DNA of 64,000 nt, taken from the NCBI GenBank assembly GCA_943846595.1, contig OX044355.1:806001-870000 (forward strand), written 5' to 3'. Source of the stretch: an uncultured Polaribacter sp. Lineage in GTDB: Bacteria; Bacteroidota; Bacteroidia; Flavobacteriales; Flavobacteriaceae. The notes beneath the pieces were generated by a model that saw nothing but the letters and a program-made list of their open reading frames with translations, was not told the DNA's origin and searched no databases. This document shows, piece after piece, positions 44,636 to 56,800 of the stretch; the stretch's first letter is position 1, and each line of letters begins with the position of its first letter. The position numbers and the translations under genes were made by a program.

Positions 44636-44651
44636 AACACAAGTTAAAAAA

Positions 44652-44924
44652 ATGAAAAATATTTTTAGAATCGTAAGTTTTTTTGAAGGAATTTCTTATT
44701 TGTTATTGCTTTTTGTAGCAGTCCCAATAAAATACTTTCAAGGAGATGTTTCTTATGTGAAATTATTAGGAATGCCACATGGAATTCTTTTCATGTTGTA
44801 TCTTGTTTTAGCAATGATGCTTTTCAAACCAATGAAGTGGAACTATAAAACACTTGCCGTTGTTTTTGCGGCGGCTATCTTGCCCTTTGGTACTTTTTAT
44901 GTAGATAAAAAATATTTGAGATAA
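44652..44924 (+). CDS. DUF3817-family membrane protein
   Basis: A 90-residue protein with three hydrophobic segments and conserved VSFFEGISYLLLLF and HGILFMLYL, the pattern of DUF3817 (YdzA-like) proteins. Function unknown. It has its own -7 box (44619-44626), is divergent from moaE and converges on moaD 1 bp away. It interrupts the cofactor cluster, and no functional link is evident. Confidence 0.85.
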   Translation: MKNIFRIVSFFEGISYLLLLFVAVPIKYFQGDVSYVKLLGMPHGILFMLYLVLAMMLFKPMKWNYKTLAVVFAAAILPFGTFYVDKKYLR

Positions 44925-44925
44925 A

Positions 44926-45168
44926 TTAGCCCCCACTCACAGGAGGAATAAGAGCAACAACATCATTTTCTTGTAAGATTAAATCCTCTGAAGCATAGTT
45001 TTCGTTGACAGCAATTGCGTAGGAATTGATGTTTTCTAGCAAAGGATATTTTAAGTGCAACTCCTTTTTAAGATTTTGAATGCTTGAATTCTCAAGCACT
45101 TCAACAAACACCTCGTTTGCATTTAATAAATCTCTAGTAATCCCAAATAAGAGCAATTTAATTTTCAT
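44926..45168 (-). CDS. moaD: Molybdopterin synthase sulfur carrier subunit MoaD
   Basis: An 80-residue beta-grasp protein ending in PPVSGG; the terminal Gly-Gly is the thiocarboxylated sulfur carrier used by MoaE and activated by MoeB. The length fits MoaD. It is on the opposite strand to the main cluster. The DUF5686 gene upstream ends 18 bp away on the same strand, so it may be transcribed from that promoter. Confidence 0.93.
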   Translation of the reverse strand: MKIKLLLFGITRDLLNANEVFVEVLENSSIQNLKKELHLKYPLLENINSYAIAVNENYASEDLILQENDVVALIPPVSGG

Positions 45169-45185
45169 AGGATCAAAGATAAAAA

Positions 45186-47654
45186 TTAATTGAACAAACT
45201 CAATCCAAAAAGCCAGCCCTCTTCTGAGACTCCATTAAAATTAGAACGTACGTAATCGATTCGTAAGAAACGCCATTTCCCCCAACCAATATTATTTAAC
45301 CCTAACGAATATTCGCTGTAAGGTTTTCTTTCTGCTGTAAACAAGGTTTTTCCACCTGCTACTAAATGAAAATTTAGTCGGTTCATCAGAGGTATTTTTG
45401 ACAATAGCGCTCCTCTGAAATTGTGTTGCAGATGCATTTCCGCATATTTGTCATTAGAGAATATTTTGTAGTAATTGAGCAATCCAAAACTGTTGGTATA
45501 TGAAATATCAAGCGGAAATGTAAATTGATTTCCATTAGGATGAAAATAATCCATAAAGGCAATTTGTTTCTTTTTAAAGAAAAGACCTCCTCTCAGATTG
45601 TAAGAAAGACGGCCGTAATTTCCTGTCTTGATCTCTTGATTGAGGCGCCCAATCAGCACATCAGAATTTAATTCAGAATTTTGAGCTCCAAATGTCTTTC
45701 GATAAATTAGATTGAGTGTTGGGTACTTGTCATTTCCAATGTTGAATTTCCGATTTGGATAGGAAAGGTATTTCTGACCAAACACAAAACGGGCACCTAT
45801 CCTTAGCTTTGCGATGCGATGTTCTGTAAAAGCTGCGTTTGTATAATCGGTTTCATCTAATGGATTGTTCGACGTGTAGCGAAACGCTTTGTTTTTAAAA
45901 GAGAAATCCGTAGTATTGAAAAGAGGCTTCCGATTTGCGTACTCTAAGGAAGTGTTTAGGAAAATACCGTTTTTTATCTCATTAGAAAAACTAATTTGAG
46001 CGAATGATTTCTCGTAAATCTTCAAGTAATTATCTTTGTCAAAAAGAGCGCTAAATGCATTGTTTGCTAGTAAGAAAGAATCGCGATCATTAAATTGTGC
46101 TGTTTTAACCCCTCCTGTAATTGAGATTCTTGGCCGCGATATGTTGTTCCATTTTTTGCTAAAAAAGAGGGTAGGTCTCGCTCTTTTATCTGCAAAACCA
46201 TAGTTTACATTTACGCCTAAACTCCACCATTTTCCAGTATCGTTTTGTCTTTTAAAATAGCGGATTCCTGCAGATGAATGAAAACCCTGTACCGGGTTAA
46301 AACTTGTTTTTAGCAAAGGACCATTGTAGGAAATTGACCAGTCCTTGTAGGAGTTTCGGAAGGTATACCCCGTGATGGGATCAAACCAACCCAATTTGTT
46401 TCTTTTGGCATCCAAACTGTCTTGATACTTTTTAGATTTTCGTACAACCTTGATACTGTCTTTGGTTGAATAATCTTTAATTTCCTCCAATGTTAAAGGG
46501 ACTGGGCGGATCTTTTCCCAGTATACGGAATCTTTTTTGGTGGCTTCTTTGGCAAAGCTTAAGACCTCATTTGTAAAGGAACTCTCATTGATATTTGGAT
46601 TGAAATTGTAGTTTGAATAAGCAGATGAAAATTTACCGTCAAACTTAAATCCAAGAAAGTTAACTTGAAACCCAATTGCTTGACTGATGAGCACCCAAGA
46701 ATCATTTTCTTCTGAATAATTGTAATCTTGTTTTAAAGACAAAAGATCTATAGCGGGAAAGTTTGCTTGAGCACCGGTCACGGTAACTTCTGCACCGTAG
46801 ATGGCCCAATCGTCTTCAACAATATAAATATGACCATTAAAAACAGGGTCATTTTTCCGCTTTGGAAGTAGTTTTATTTTATTGATAAGTTTTCCGCTTT
46901 TCATATAAAAAGTACCAATAAGTTTATAACGATAATAACTGAATGCGTTTGTAGAAAGGGGTGAAACTAAATCATTTCCAAGTTCAACACTATTGTCATA
47001 AAAATTGATATTTGCATCTTCTGCCCTATTAAAACTAGGCCCGTTATCGGTACCGGATACTTTAGATGCAATGATTCTTTCTTTGAATTTTTTTGGTCTT
47101 TTTTGATAGGTAATTTCAGAAATGGTCTCAGAAAGATATATAATTCCACTTCTGGTAGAGTCCAATCCACCCCCAAAATCCCCCAAAGATTGACCCATGA
47201 ATTTCTCGGGAGCGTCTTTTATCTTATACAACCCACGGGAGTAAAATTTTGCAGTATACTTCGAATACTTATCTGTAATTTTATCTTTGTTGGCAATGAC
47301 ATTTCTAATAATTGCATTTGCGGGGTTGTCTTTTGTAGAAATTAAGATTTCTTCTAATTCAATACTTTCTTGCTCTAAGCTCGCATTTAAAACCTGCGGT
47401 AAACTATTGATACTTACTTTTTTTTTCAATGTTTTATATCCCAAAAATTGAAAGTAAATGTTGTAGATTCCTGGTTTTTTAATATTTAAAACATAGTCCC
47501 CATTGTCGTTTGAAGTAGTTCCAGTTAAAGTGTTTTCTATATAAACACTTACAAAAGAAAGTGGTATTCCATTTGTATCCGTAATTTTTCCTTTAATTTG
47601 AGAAGAAAGAGAAGTGGATATTAAAATTAAAACAAGTAGGGCTGTTTTTTTCAT
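45186..47654 (-). CDS. DUF5686 outer-membrane protein with carboxypeptidase-regulatory-like domain
   Basis: An 822-residue protein with signal peptide (about 1-18), an N-terminal carboxypeptidase-regulatory-like beta sandwich (GKITDTNGIPLSFVSVYIENT, residues 20-95) common in Bacteroidota outer-membrane proteins, then a long DUF5686 region rich in aromatic, alternating residues and ending in LFGLSLFN, typical of an outer-membrane beta barrel. No plug or TonB box is seen. Function unknown. Moved by its own promoter or continuing into moaD. Confidence 0.85.
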   Translation of the reverse strand: MKKTALLVLILISTSLSSQIKGKITDTNGIPLSFVSVYIENTLTGTTSNDNGDYVLNIKKPGIYNIYFQFLGYKTLKKKVSINSLPQVLNASLEQESIELEEILISTKDNPANAIIRNVIANKDKITDKYSKYTAKFYSRGLYKIKDAPEKFMGQSLGDFGGGLDSTRSGIIYLSETISEITYQKRPKKFKERIIASKVSGTDNGPSFNRAEDANINFYDNSVELGNDLVSPLSTNAFSYYRYKLIGTFYMKSGKLINKIKLLPKRKNDPVFNGHIYIVEDDWAIYGAEVTVTGAQANFPAIDLLSLKQDYNYSEENDSWVLISQAIGFQVNFLGFKFDGKFSSAYSNYNFNPNINESSFTNEVLSFAKEATKKDSVYWEKIRPVPLTLEEIKDYSTKDSIKVVRKSKKYQDSLDAKRNKLGWFDPITGYTFRNSYKDWSISYNGPLLKTSFNPVQGFHSSAGIRYFKRQNDTGKWWSLGVNVNYGFADKRARPTLFFSKKWNNISRPRISITGGVKTAQFNDRDSFLLANNAFSALFDKDNYLKIYEKSFAQISFSNEIKNGIFLNTSLEYANRKPLFNTTDFSFKNKAFRYTSNNPLDETDYTNAAFTEHRIAKLRIGARFVFGQKYLSYPNRKFNIGNDKYPTLNLIYRKTFGAQNSELNSDVLIGRLNQEIKTGNYGRLSYNLRGGLFFKKKQIAFMDYFHPNGNQFTFPLDISYTNSFGLLNYYKIFSNDKYAEMHLQHNFRGALLSKIPLMNRLNFHLVAGGKTLFTAERKPYSEYSLGLNNIGWGKWRFLRIDYVRSNFNGVSEEGWLFGLSLFN

Positions 47655-47882
47655 TGCAATTTTCCTATTTTCTTAATAGACGTTTATTACTCTTTATTGT
47701 TACAAGAATCGATTTTTTATATTAAGAGCTTGTTGTAAAAAAAATAAGAATCTACCCGAAAATCGTGTTTTCTCTTGTAGCTATAATTTCAAAGAGTATG
47801 CCCCTTTTTTTAAAGTTCAATTTTCTAAGAATGAAGGATTTCAAAAGAATGGAATAAAGGGCAGAGCTTCACTTGAAAACCT

Positions 47883-47890
47883 TATATTTG
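47883..47890 (+). promoter_or_regulatory. maeB promoter -7 box
   Basis: TATATTTG, exact match, 27 bp before the ATG at 47918. It lies downstream of an in-frame TTG at 47873, which therefore cannot be the start. The remainder of the gap 47655-47882 shows nothing else I can identify. Confidence 0.55.
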
Positions 47891-47917
47891 TTAGTTAAAA
47901 ACAAACTATATTTTTTT

Positions 47918-50197
47918 ATGAGTGATTCTAGAAAAAGACATGAAGCCTTACTATACCACGCAAAACCAAAACCAGGGAAGATTGCCGTTGAGCCTACCAA
48001 AAAGTATGCAACTCAGCACGATTTGGCTTTGGCCTATTCGCCGGGTGTTGCAGAACCATGTTTAGAAATAGTAAAAGATAGAAATAACGTTTATAAGTAT
48101 ACTACCAAAGGAAATTTAGTTGCTGTGATTACAAATGGTACAGCTGTTTTAGGATTGGGAAATATTGGACCAGAAGCCTCAAAACCTGTAATGGAAGGGA
48201 AGGGCTTATTGTTTAAAATATTTGCAGATATCGATGTTTTTGACATTGAAGTAGATGCCACAGATGTCGATAAATTCATAGAAACTGTAAAAGCAATTGC
48301 ACCCACTTTTGGTGGAATTAACCTAGAAGATATTAAAGCACCAGAAGCTTTTGAAATAGAACGAAGACTCAAAGAGGATTTAGACATTCCTGTTATGCAT
48401 GATGATCAACATGGAACTGCCATTATTTCTGCGGCCGCGTTAAAAAATGCAATTGATATTGCTGAGAAAAGTTTTGCGGATGTTAAAATAGTTGTTAACG
48501 GAGCTGGTGCAGCTGCAATTTCTTGTACAAGATTGTATTTGAAATTAGGCGCCAAAAAAGAAAATATTATCATGTGTGATAGCAAAGGAGTCATTCGAAA
48601 AGATCGAGACAACCTTACTTCACAAAAAGCTGAGTTTGCCACGAGCGAAGACCTCAATACTTTGGAAGAAGCGATGCACAATACCGATGTTTTTATTGGA
48701 TTATCTACAGGAAATGTAGTGACTCCCGCCATGTTGTTGTCGATGGCCAAAAACCCAATTGTATTTGCCATGGCAAATCCAGAACCCGAAATAGAATATG
48801 ATTTAGCGGTCGCTACAAGAGAAGATATTTTAATGGCTACTGGTCGTTCCGATCATCCAAACCAGGTAAACAACGTACTTGGTTTTCCATTTATTTTTAG
48901 AGGAGCTTTAGATGTCAGAGCTACTAAAATTAATGAAGAAATGAAAATGGCAGCGGTTCACGCATTGGCAGATTTGGCTAAAAAATCCGTGCCCGAGCAA
49001 GTGAACATTGTCTATGATGAGGTGAGTTTGACCTATGGAAAAGAATACATAATCCCGAAACCTTTTGATCCAAGACTTATTTACGAGATTCCACCAGCGG
49101 TTGCAAAAGCGGCGATGGACTCTGGAGTGGCCCTAGAGCCAATTGAGGATTGGAACAAATACCGTGAGGAACTTATGGAAAGATCGGGTTCTGGAAGTAA
49201 AGAAATTAGAATATTACACAACAGAGCCAAAAGCAATCCAAAGCGCATTGTTTTTGCAGAAGCAGATCATTTAGATGTGCTAAAAGGGGCGCAAAGAGTG
49301 CATGATGAAAAATTAGGAAAGCCTATTTTATTAGGGAGAAAAGATTTGATTTTAGCGCTGAAAGAAGAAATTGGTTTTACAGCAGATGTGCCAATTATTG
49401 ACCCAAAGACAGACGAAGAAAAAGAAAGAAGAGAACGTTTTGGGAAGGTTTATTGGGAGCGAAGACAACGCAAAGGAAAAACCTACTCAGAAGCAGTGAA
49501 ATTAATGCGAGAACGTAATTATTTTGCAGCAATGTTAGTCAATGAAGGAGAAGCAGATGCTTTAATTACTGGATATTCAAGACCTTATCCAACCGTAGTG
49601 AAACCCATGCTGGAGCTCATCGAAAAATCGAAAGGAGTTACTAGAATCGCTGCCTGTAATTTGATGTTGACGAAACAAGGTCCTTTATTTTTAGCAGATA
49701 CCACCATTAATGTGAATCCATCTGCAAAAGATTTAGCAAAAATATCTCAGATGACTTCTAAATTGGTAACGATGTTTGGAATGAAACCCAATATTGCCAT
49801 GTTAGGATTTTCGAATTTTGGATCTTCAAACACAGAAACTTCCAAGAAAATTAGAGAAGCAGTATCCTACATCCATCGTAATTTTCCAAATGTAGTAGTT
49901 GATGGAGAAGTTCAAGCAGATTTTGCATTAAATCCAGAAATGTTGGCAAAAGAATTTCCGTTTTCAAAATTGAATGGTAAAAAAGTAAATGTGCTTATTT
50001 TCCCAAATTTAGAATCGGCAAATATCACCTACAAATTATTAAAACAAATTGATGGAGCAGAATCGATTGGTCCCGTTATTTTAGGGTTTAGTAAGCCAGT
50101 ACATATCTTGCAATTGGGGTCAAGTGTAGACGAAATAGTCAATATGGCGGCACTAGCTGCTGTAGATGCACAGGAAAAAGAAAAAAATTCAAAATAA
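47918..50197 (+). CDS. maeB: NADP-dependent malic enzyme with phosphotransacetylase-like domain
   Basis: Decarboxylates malate to pyruvate with NADP reduction. The 759-residue protein has the malic-enzyme part (about 1-425), including [18 protein letters not shown] and the nucleotide-binding GAGAAAIS, and a C-terminal phosphotransacetylase-like domain (about 430-759) that in E. coli MaeB is regulatory and without transacetylase activity. ATG 47918 gives the conserved [14 protein letters not shown] start. ruvA follows after 30 bp. Confidence 0.95.
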   Translation: MSDSRKRHEALLYHAKPKPGKIAVEPTKKYATQHDLALAYSPGVAEPCLEIVKDRNNVYKYTTKGNLVAVITNGTAVLGLGNIGPEASKPVMEGKGLLFKIFADIDVFDIEVDATDVDKFIETVKAIAPTFGGINLEDIKAPEAFEIERRLKEDLDIPVMHDDQHGTAIISAAALKNAIDIAEKSFADVKIVVNGAGAAAISCTRLYLKLGAKKENIIMCDSKGVIRKDRDNLTSQKAEFATSEDLNTLEEAMHNTDVFIGLSTGNVVTPAMLLSMAKNPIVFAMANPEPEIEYDLAVATREDILMATGRSDHPNQVNNVLGFPFIFRGALDVRATKINEEMKMAAVHALADLAKKSVPEQVNIVYDEVSLTYGKEYIIPKPFDPRLIYEIPPAVAKAAMDSGVALEPIEDWNKYREELMERSGSGSKEIRILHNRAKSNPKRIVFAEADHLDVLKGAQRVHDEKLGKPILLGRKDLILALKEEIGFTADVPIIDPKTDEEKERRERFGKVYWERRQRKGKTYSEAVKLMRERNYFAAMLVNEGEADALITGYSRPYPTVVKPMLELIEKSKGVTRIAACNLMLTKQGPLFLADTTINVNPSAKDLAKISQMTSKLVTMFGMKPNIAMLGFSNFGSSNTETSKKIREAVSYIHRNFPNVVVDGEVQADFALNPEMLAKEFPFSKLNGKKVNVLIFPNLESANITYKLLKQIDGAESIGPVILGFSKPVHILQLGSSVDEIVNMAALAAVDAQEKEKNSK

Positions 50198-50227
50198 AAG
50201 CTACATTAGGAGCATAAATAGAAGGGT

Positions 50228-50809
50228 ATGATTACACAAATAAGAGGGAGATTGGTAGAAAAAAATCCTACCTATGTCGTTGTAGATTGCAATGGAGTTG
50301 GATATCTATTGCACATCTCTTTAAATACGTTTTCGAGTCTTCCAGATCAGGAAGCAGTGGTCTTATATACACATCTTTTAATTCGAGAAGATGCACATAC
50401 CTTGTTTGGTTTTATCAACAAAACAGAAAGAGAAGTTTTTAGACTTTTAATTTCTGTTTCTGGTGTAGGACCTAGTATCGCTAGAACCATGTTGTCGTCC
50501 ATGACTTCTGAAGAAATACAACAAGCGATTGCCTCAGAAAATGTGCCCGTAATTCAATCTGTGAAAGGAATCGGTGCCAAAACAGCACAAAGAGTCATTG
50601 TAGACCTAAAAGATAAAATTTTAAAAACATTTGATTTAGATGAAGTTTCTGTCTACACAAACAATACAAACAAAGAAGAAGCGTTATCTGCTTTGGAGGT
50701 ATTAGGTTTTGCAAGAAAACAATCTGAAAAGGTGATTTCTTCCATTATAAAAACACACAAAGATGCTTCCGTTGAGCAACTTATAAAATTAGCGCTAAAG
50801 AATTTATAG
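50228..50809 (+). CDS. ruvA: Holliday junction branch-migration protein RuvA
   Basis: A 193-residue RuvA with the OB-fold N terminus (MITQIRGRLVEK), two helix-hairpin-helix motifs (VSGVGPSIA and VKGIGAKTAQRVI), and a C-terminal UBA-like domain that contacts RuvB (EALSALEVLGF). It forms the tetramer that holds junctions. Its stop is 4 bp before the sprA start, so the two are co-transcribed. Confidence 0.96.
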   Translation: MITQIRGRLVEKNPTYVVVDCNGVGYLLHISLNTFSSLPDQEAVVLYTHLLIREDAHTLFGFINKTEREVFRLLISVSGVGPSIARTMLSSMTSEEIQQAIASENVPVIQSVKGIGAKTAQRVIVDLKDKILKTFDLDEVSVYTNNTNKEEALSALEVLGFARKQSEKVISSIIKTHKDASVEQLIKLALKNL

Positions 50810-50813
50810 TCTC

Positions 50814-53800
50814 TTGAAGAAGTATTTAAAAAATATATTTTTGTTCGTCGTGTTTGCTTTGTTGACAAGCATTTCTTCGTTTTCACAATTCATGGCAGGT
50901 AGCAATGCTCCAGAAGTTGAAAAAGATACTATAGATTTAACCTATAACTTTACAAAAAACCAAACAGGAGGTCTGTTTCTAGACTATTTAGCGGAAAAAG
51001 AAATTATTTTTGATAGTGTTCTTAACAAATACGTGATTTTAGAAAAAATAGGAGATTATTATACAAGAACTCCTATTTATTTAACCCCCGAACAATACAA
51101 GAGATATCGCTTAAAAAGAGATATGCTCTTGTACTTTAAGGAGAAAGTTACTGCAGCAAACGGAAAAACTAGCGATGCACTTGCTGCTCGAAAAAACTTA
51201 CTACCCGCCTATTATGTAAATTCTAAATTCTTTGAAACTATTTTTGGGAGTAACAAGGTAGAAGTAATTCCTACGGGAAATTTAAATTTAAAGTTAGGCG
51301 TTATTTATCAAAATACAGAGAATCCACAAATTTCAGAAGAAAACAGGAGCAGTCTTACTTTTGATTTTGATCAACAAATTAACATCAGCTTGCAGGCGAA
51401 AGTTGGAACGCGATTACAGTTCACAGCAAACTATGATACACAATCAACATTCGATTTTCAAAACTTAGTGAAAGTTCAGTTTCTCCCTTCTGAAAATTCA
51501 GATGAATCGCAAGGATCAGGAAGTAAAACAGGTGGTTTTAATGATAAATTGGGTGGTATTAAGAAAAAAGTTGGAGCTCTTGGGAACAAGGTTGACAGTT
51601 ATAAAGATGATTTAACAAATTTTTCAGAAGACGGTATTATACAAGGACTTGAAGCGGGTAATATTTCGATGCCGATAAAGAATTCGCTAATTAATGGTGC
51701 ACAAAGTTTATTTGGTGTGAAAACCGATTTAAAATTTGGAAATACCAAAATAACAGCTGTTTTTTCACAGCAAAATTCTGAAAGTAAAACGGTTACATCC
51801 GAGGGAGGCGCTTCTATTCAGCCCTTCGAATTAAGAACAACCGATTATGACAATGACAGGCACTTTTTCTTATCACAATATTTTGTAGATAATTATGCAA
51901 AGTCATTGGAGCAATACCCCTTGATAAACAGTCAAATTAACATTACTAGAATTGAAGTTTGGATTACCAATAGAAATGCCAGTACCGAAGATTTTAGAAG
52001 TATTGTTGCCTTTGCAGATCTCGGTGAAGTAGGAACATCTAATTTGGTAAATTTTACAAACATTACACCCAATGCAGATAGTCCTTTCGTTTCTTTGCAA
52101 AACATCCCTTCCAATAGTACAAATACGATAGCTGGTTTGTTAACACAATCTAGCGGTATTAGAGATGTGGGAACGGTAAATACAACTCTACAGAGTAGTC
52201 CTTACAACATGCAAGAAGGAAGTGATTACTCCTTGCTTCAAAATGCTAGAAAATTACAAGCAAACGAATATACACTCAATCCACAACTTGGATTTATTTC
52301 TTTAAATAGAAGATTGAATGATGGGGAAGTTTTAGCCGTTGCCTACGAATATACGGTTGCAGGCAATGTGACCGATGCAACAGGAGCTCCAATCAATCAG
52401 AATTCATTTAAAGTTGGAGAATTTTCTAATGATGGTATTCAAGCGCCTAATAATTTAGCCGTAAAATTATTAAGAAGTGAAATATTAACTACCAAAAGAG
52501 ATGATCGAAATGGTGGTTTAGAACAATTTCCTACTTGGCGTTTGATGATGAAAAATGTATATGCCTTAGGGGCTTTCCCATTGTCACAAGACGGCTTTCG
52601 TTTTGAAGTTCAGTATCGAGATGATGCGACAGGAATTCCTTCAAACACACTACAAAACGCACAAACTCCAGAAATCGCCAACAAGCCGTTATTGCAGGTA
52701 TTGCGTTTGGATCAATTAGATCAAAGTCAATTTCGTGATGCCGATGGGTATTTTGATTATGTAGAGGGCATTACTGTAAATTCACAAAATGGCTTCATCT
52801 TTTTTCCAGAGCCAGAGCCTTTTGGTGGAAATTTAGAGGGGCAACTAACAAGTCAAGAAGACAAAGACAATTACGTTTTTAAAGAACTGTATTTAGATAC
52901 TAAAATAAATGCAAAAAACAATTATCAGAACAAGGATAAATTTTTATTAAAGGGCTACTTTAAATCAGAGAATTCTGGGGGAATTCCAATAGGCGCTTTT
53001 AATGTTCCTAGAGGTTCTGTAAAAGTAACTGCCGGTGGAAGGCAATTGCTCGAAGGAGTAGATTTTGTGGTAGACTATTTAGCAGGAAAAGTACAAATTA
53101 TAGATCCAGGACTGCAAGCATCTGGAGTGCCTATTAGTGTTTCTACAGAAAACAATGCCGTATTCAATCAGCAACGGAAAACCTTTATGGGAGTTGACGT
53201 AGAGCATCGTTTTTCCGATAAATTTACCTTGGGAGGGACGGTTTTAAATGTGGAAGAAAGACCCTTAACACCAAAAGTAAATTTTGGATCGGAACCGATA
53301 AACAATACCATGTTGGGATTGAATGTAGATTATGCAGCAGAGGTGCCTTTTTTCACAAAGTTAGCAAACAAACTACCCTTTGTAGATACCGATGTTCCTT
53401 CTAATGTATCGGTAAGAGCAGACATGGCCTATTTATTGCCGGGGACTCCAAGTGGTATTGATGTTGCGGGTGCAGCAACTTCTTATATAGATGATTTTGA
53501 AGCCTCTCAAATACCAATTTCATTATTATCACCCTTACAGTGGTATTTAGCAAGTACCCCAAAAAACAATACCAACGATGTTTTTAATGGAGGCCTTAAT
53601 AGTATTGAATATAATTTTAAAAGAGCAAAATTAGCCTGGTATAGTATCGATCAAGTTTTTTACGGTTTGGGAGACACTCCTTCCGGAATTGGTGCAGACG
53701 ATTTGTCGAGAGCTGAAACCAGACAGATAAATTATAGAGAATTATTCCCAAATCAGCAATTAGACATCACCCAAAATAGTTTGCTAAGAACCTTAGATTT

Positions 53801-56800
53801 GGCTTATTTCCCAAATGAAAGAGGATCTTATAATTTCGATACCGGAGCAAATGTAAAGCCAGACGGAACTTTTGACAATCCAGAAGCACGTTGGGCAGGA
53901 ATTACCCGTCCTCTAACCACCAATAATTTTGACCAAGCCAATGTAGAGTACATTCAGTTTTGGATTATGGATCCGTATGAAAATTATTCCATTACAAACG
54001 AAGAAGGTTTGCCTATTGGAGTCGATGCACAAGACCCTGCAAATCAAGTAGGAGATTTGTATTTAAACCTCGGAAACATTTCAGAAGATGTAAATAAGGA
54101 CAGTCGAAAAATGTATGAGAACGGACTGCCAGAATCCGGGTTAGACCAAAACACCATAGAAACGATTTGGGGAAAAGTACCCTCAAATCAATCCATTATT
54201 TATGCGTTTAGCGAAGAAGATGCAGCAAGAGCAAATCAGGATTTAGGTTTTGATGGGTTGAATGATACAGATGAGTTAACGAAATTATCTGAAAATTTAG
54301 ACATTCCGGAAGCAAATTTACCAAGCTATTTTAGAACAGATCCTGCCTCCGATAACTTCCAGTTTTTTAGAGGTGGTCAATTGGACGATGAAGATGCCTC
54401 AGTCATTAAAAGATACAAGAACTTCAACAATACCCAAGGGAACTCTCCGACCATCAATCAATCTACTGAATCTTATCCAACGGCAGCTACGACCTATCCC
54501 GATGTAGAAGATATTAACAGAGATCAAACTATGAATACGGTCGAAAGCTACTATCAATATAAAATTTCCATGGATAAAGTCGATTTGGTTCCTGGAAGAA
54601 ACTTTATTGTGGATGAAAAGACCACTACAATTACACTAGAGAATGGGAATTCACAACAGTCAAAATGGTATCAATTTAGAGTCCCTATTCGAAGCGGAAC
54701 ACCCATCAATGGAATTTCAGATTTTAACAGTATTCGTTTTATGAGAATGTTTCTTTCAGGATTTAAAATGCCGGTAGTTTTGCGTTTTGGGGAGTTGGAT
54801 TTAGTGCGTGGCGATTGGAGACGTTATGTGAGAACCTTAGACCCAAACATCAATCCAGATCGAGAATTAGATCAAACAGAATTGAATAATTTTGAAGTAG
54901 GTGTTATTAGTATCGAGCAAAACGAAGGCAGCTATGTATTGCCTCCAGGGATTGATAGAGAAAATCTACAAGGAAGCACAACGGTGCAGCAGCAAAACGA
55001 ACAATCGGTTACCTTGAGTGTTTTGAACCTAGAGACCGACAAAATTAGAGCCATTTATAAAAACATAAGCATGGACTTAAGACGTTTTAAAGAACTTAAA
55101 ATGTTTATGCATCTTGAGGAAATTAAAACAACAGGGGCTATTAATGAAGGAGATATGTCCGCCATTATCCGATTGGGAACAGATTTGAATGATAATTTTT
55201 ATCAAGTAGAAGTTCCTTTAATCGTATCAGAAAATAATGCCACAGCTGCGGTTGATATTTGGCCAGAAGAAAATAATTTAGAGGTGCTTTTAAAGCGCTT
55301 TGGAGCGGTTAAATTAGAGCGAGATGCTGCAAATGCAACGATTAATGAACTTTATACTCCTGAAACAGAAGAAGCCATTAAAGTAAGTGTAAAAGGAAAT
55401 CCAACATTAGCACAAGTAAGAACTGTGATGCTCGGGTTAAAGAACAATGCACCGTTGCCAAAAAGTGCAAAAATTTGGTTCAACGAACTGCGCTCTGCAG
55501 GTTTTGACAACAAAGGCGGTTGGGCAGCTGTTGTAAATGCCGATGCAAATTTTGCAGATGTTGCCAATGTTTCTTTATCGGGAAGCATGCAAACCATTGG
55601 TTTTGGAAATGTAGAAGAAAGAATAGGGCAGCGTAGTTTAAACGAAACAAAAGAATATAATTTTGCGACTACTGTTAATCTAGGAAGCGTTCTAACTCCT
55701 AAGAATTGGGGAATTCAGTTGCCAATGAGTTACAGTATTGGTGAACAATTTATTGATCCAAAATTTGATCCTCAATATCAAGATGTGGAGTTGGCAGATG
55801 CCGTCACAGAAAACCCAAACAGTGCGTTTTCTAGAGATTATACCAAACGAACGAGTATTAGTTTTAATAACGTAAAAAAGAACAGAAATCCTGCTTCATC
55901 AAAAAAACCACAGTTTTACGATATAGAAAATGTTTCTGTTTCCTATGCACATAATAAAGAATTCCATAGAGATTACAATATTAAAAAATATGTAAACGAA
56001 AATGTAAATGCTTCCGCGGCCTATAATTTTAATTTTAAGTCCAAAGGAATTGCCCCGTTTAAAAATCTAGATTCCTTAAAAGGAAAGTATTGGCAATTGT
56101 TTAAGGATTTAAATTTCAATCCAATTCCAAAAACAGTTGCTATTAATTCCCGCATAAATAGACAATTTAGTACGCAGGAATCTCGAAATTTAGTAGATGG
56201 TTTTACTGAACAACCAGAATTAAAACAACGTAGATTTCTATTTGATTGGGATTATGCGATTGCTTTTGATTTGACAAAATCCATTCAAGTTAACTTTAAC
56301 GCTACCAATAGTAATATTTATGATGCTTTTGGATCTGGAGAAGATTTGGTCGTTTTTGACAACTTTTTTAATACAGGAAGACCCAATAAATATCATCAAA
56401 AGTTAAACGGTACTTATCGAACACCTATCGATAAAATTCCTTTTTTAGACTTCATGAAAGCTGACTATGCATATACTGCAGATTTTGATTGGCAAGTTAC
56501 ATCCCAAGACAATTCGATCAACGATCGAATAGGAAATGTCATTCAGAATGCAAACACACATAATATCAATACGACTTTTGCTTTTGAGAAATTGTATAAA
56601 AAATTAAATTTTGATAGATTTTTACTTACAAAAGCACAACGTAAAAGAAATAGAGCACTCAGGAACTCTGGTAAATCAGTACCGCCAATTCGACGAAACA
56701 AAAATAAAAAATTACCATTAGGAAAGCGATTGTTAAAAGGAACTTTTGACCTTGTTACTTCAGTAAAACAAGGGAAAATTAGTTATTCTGAAAACAACGG

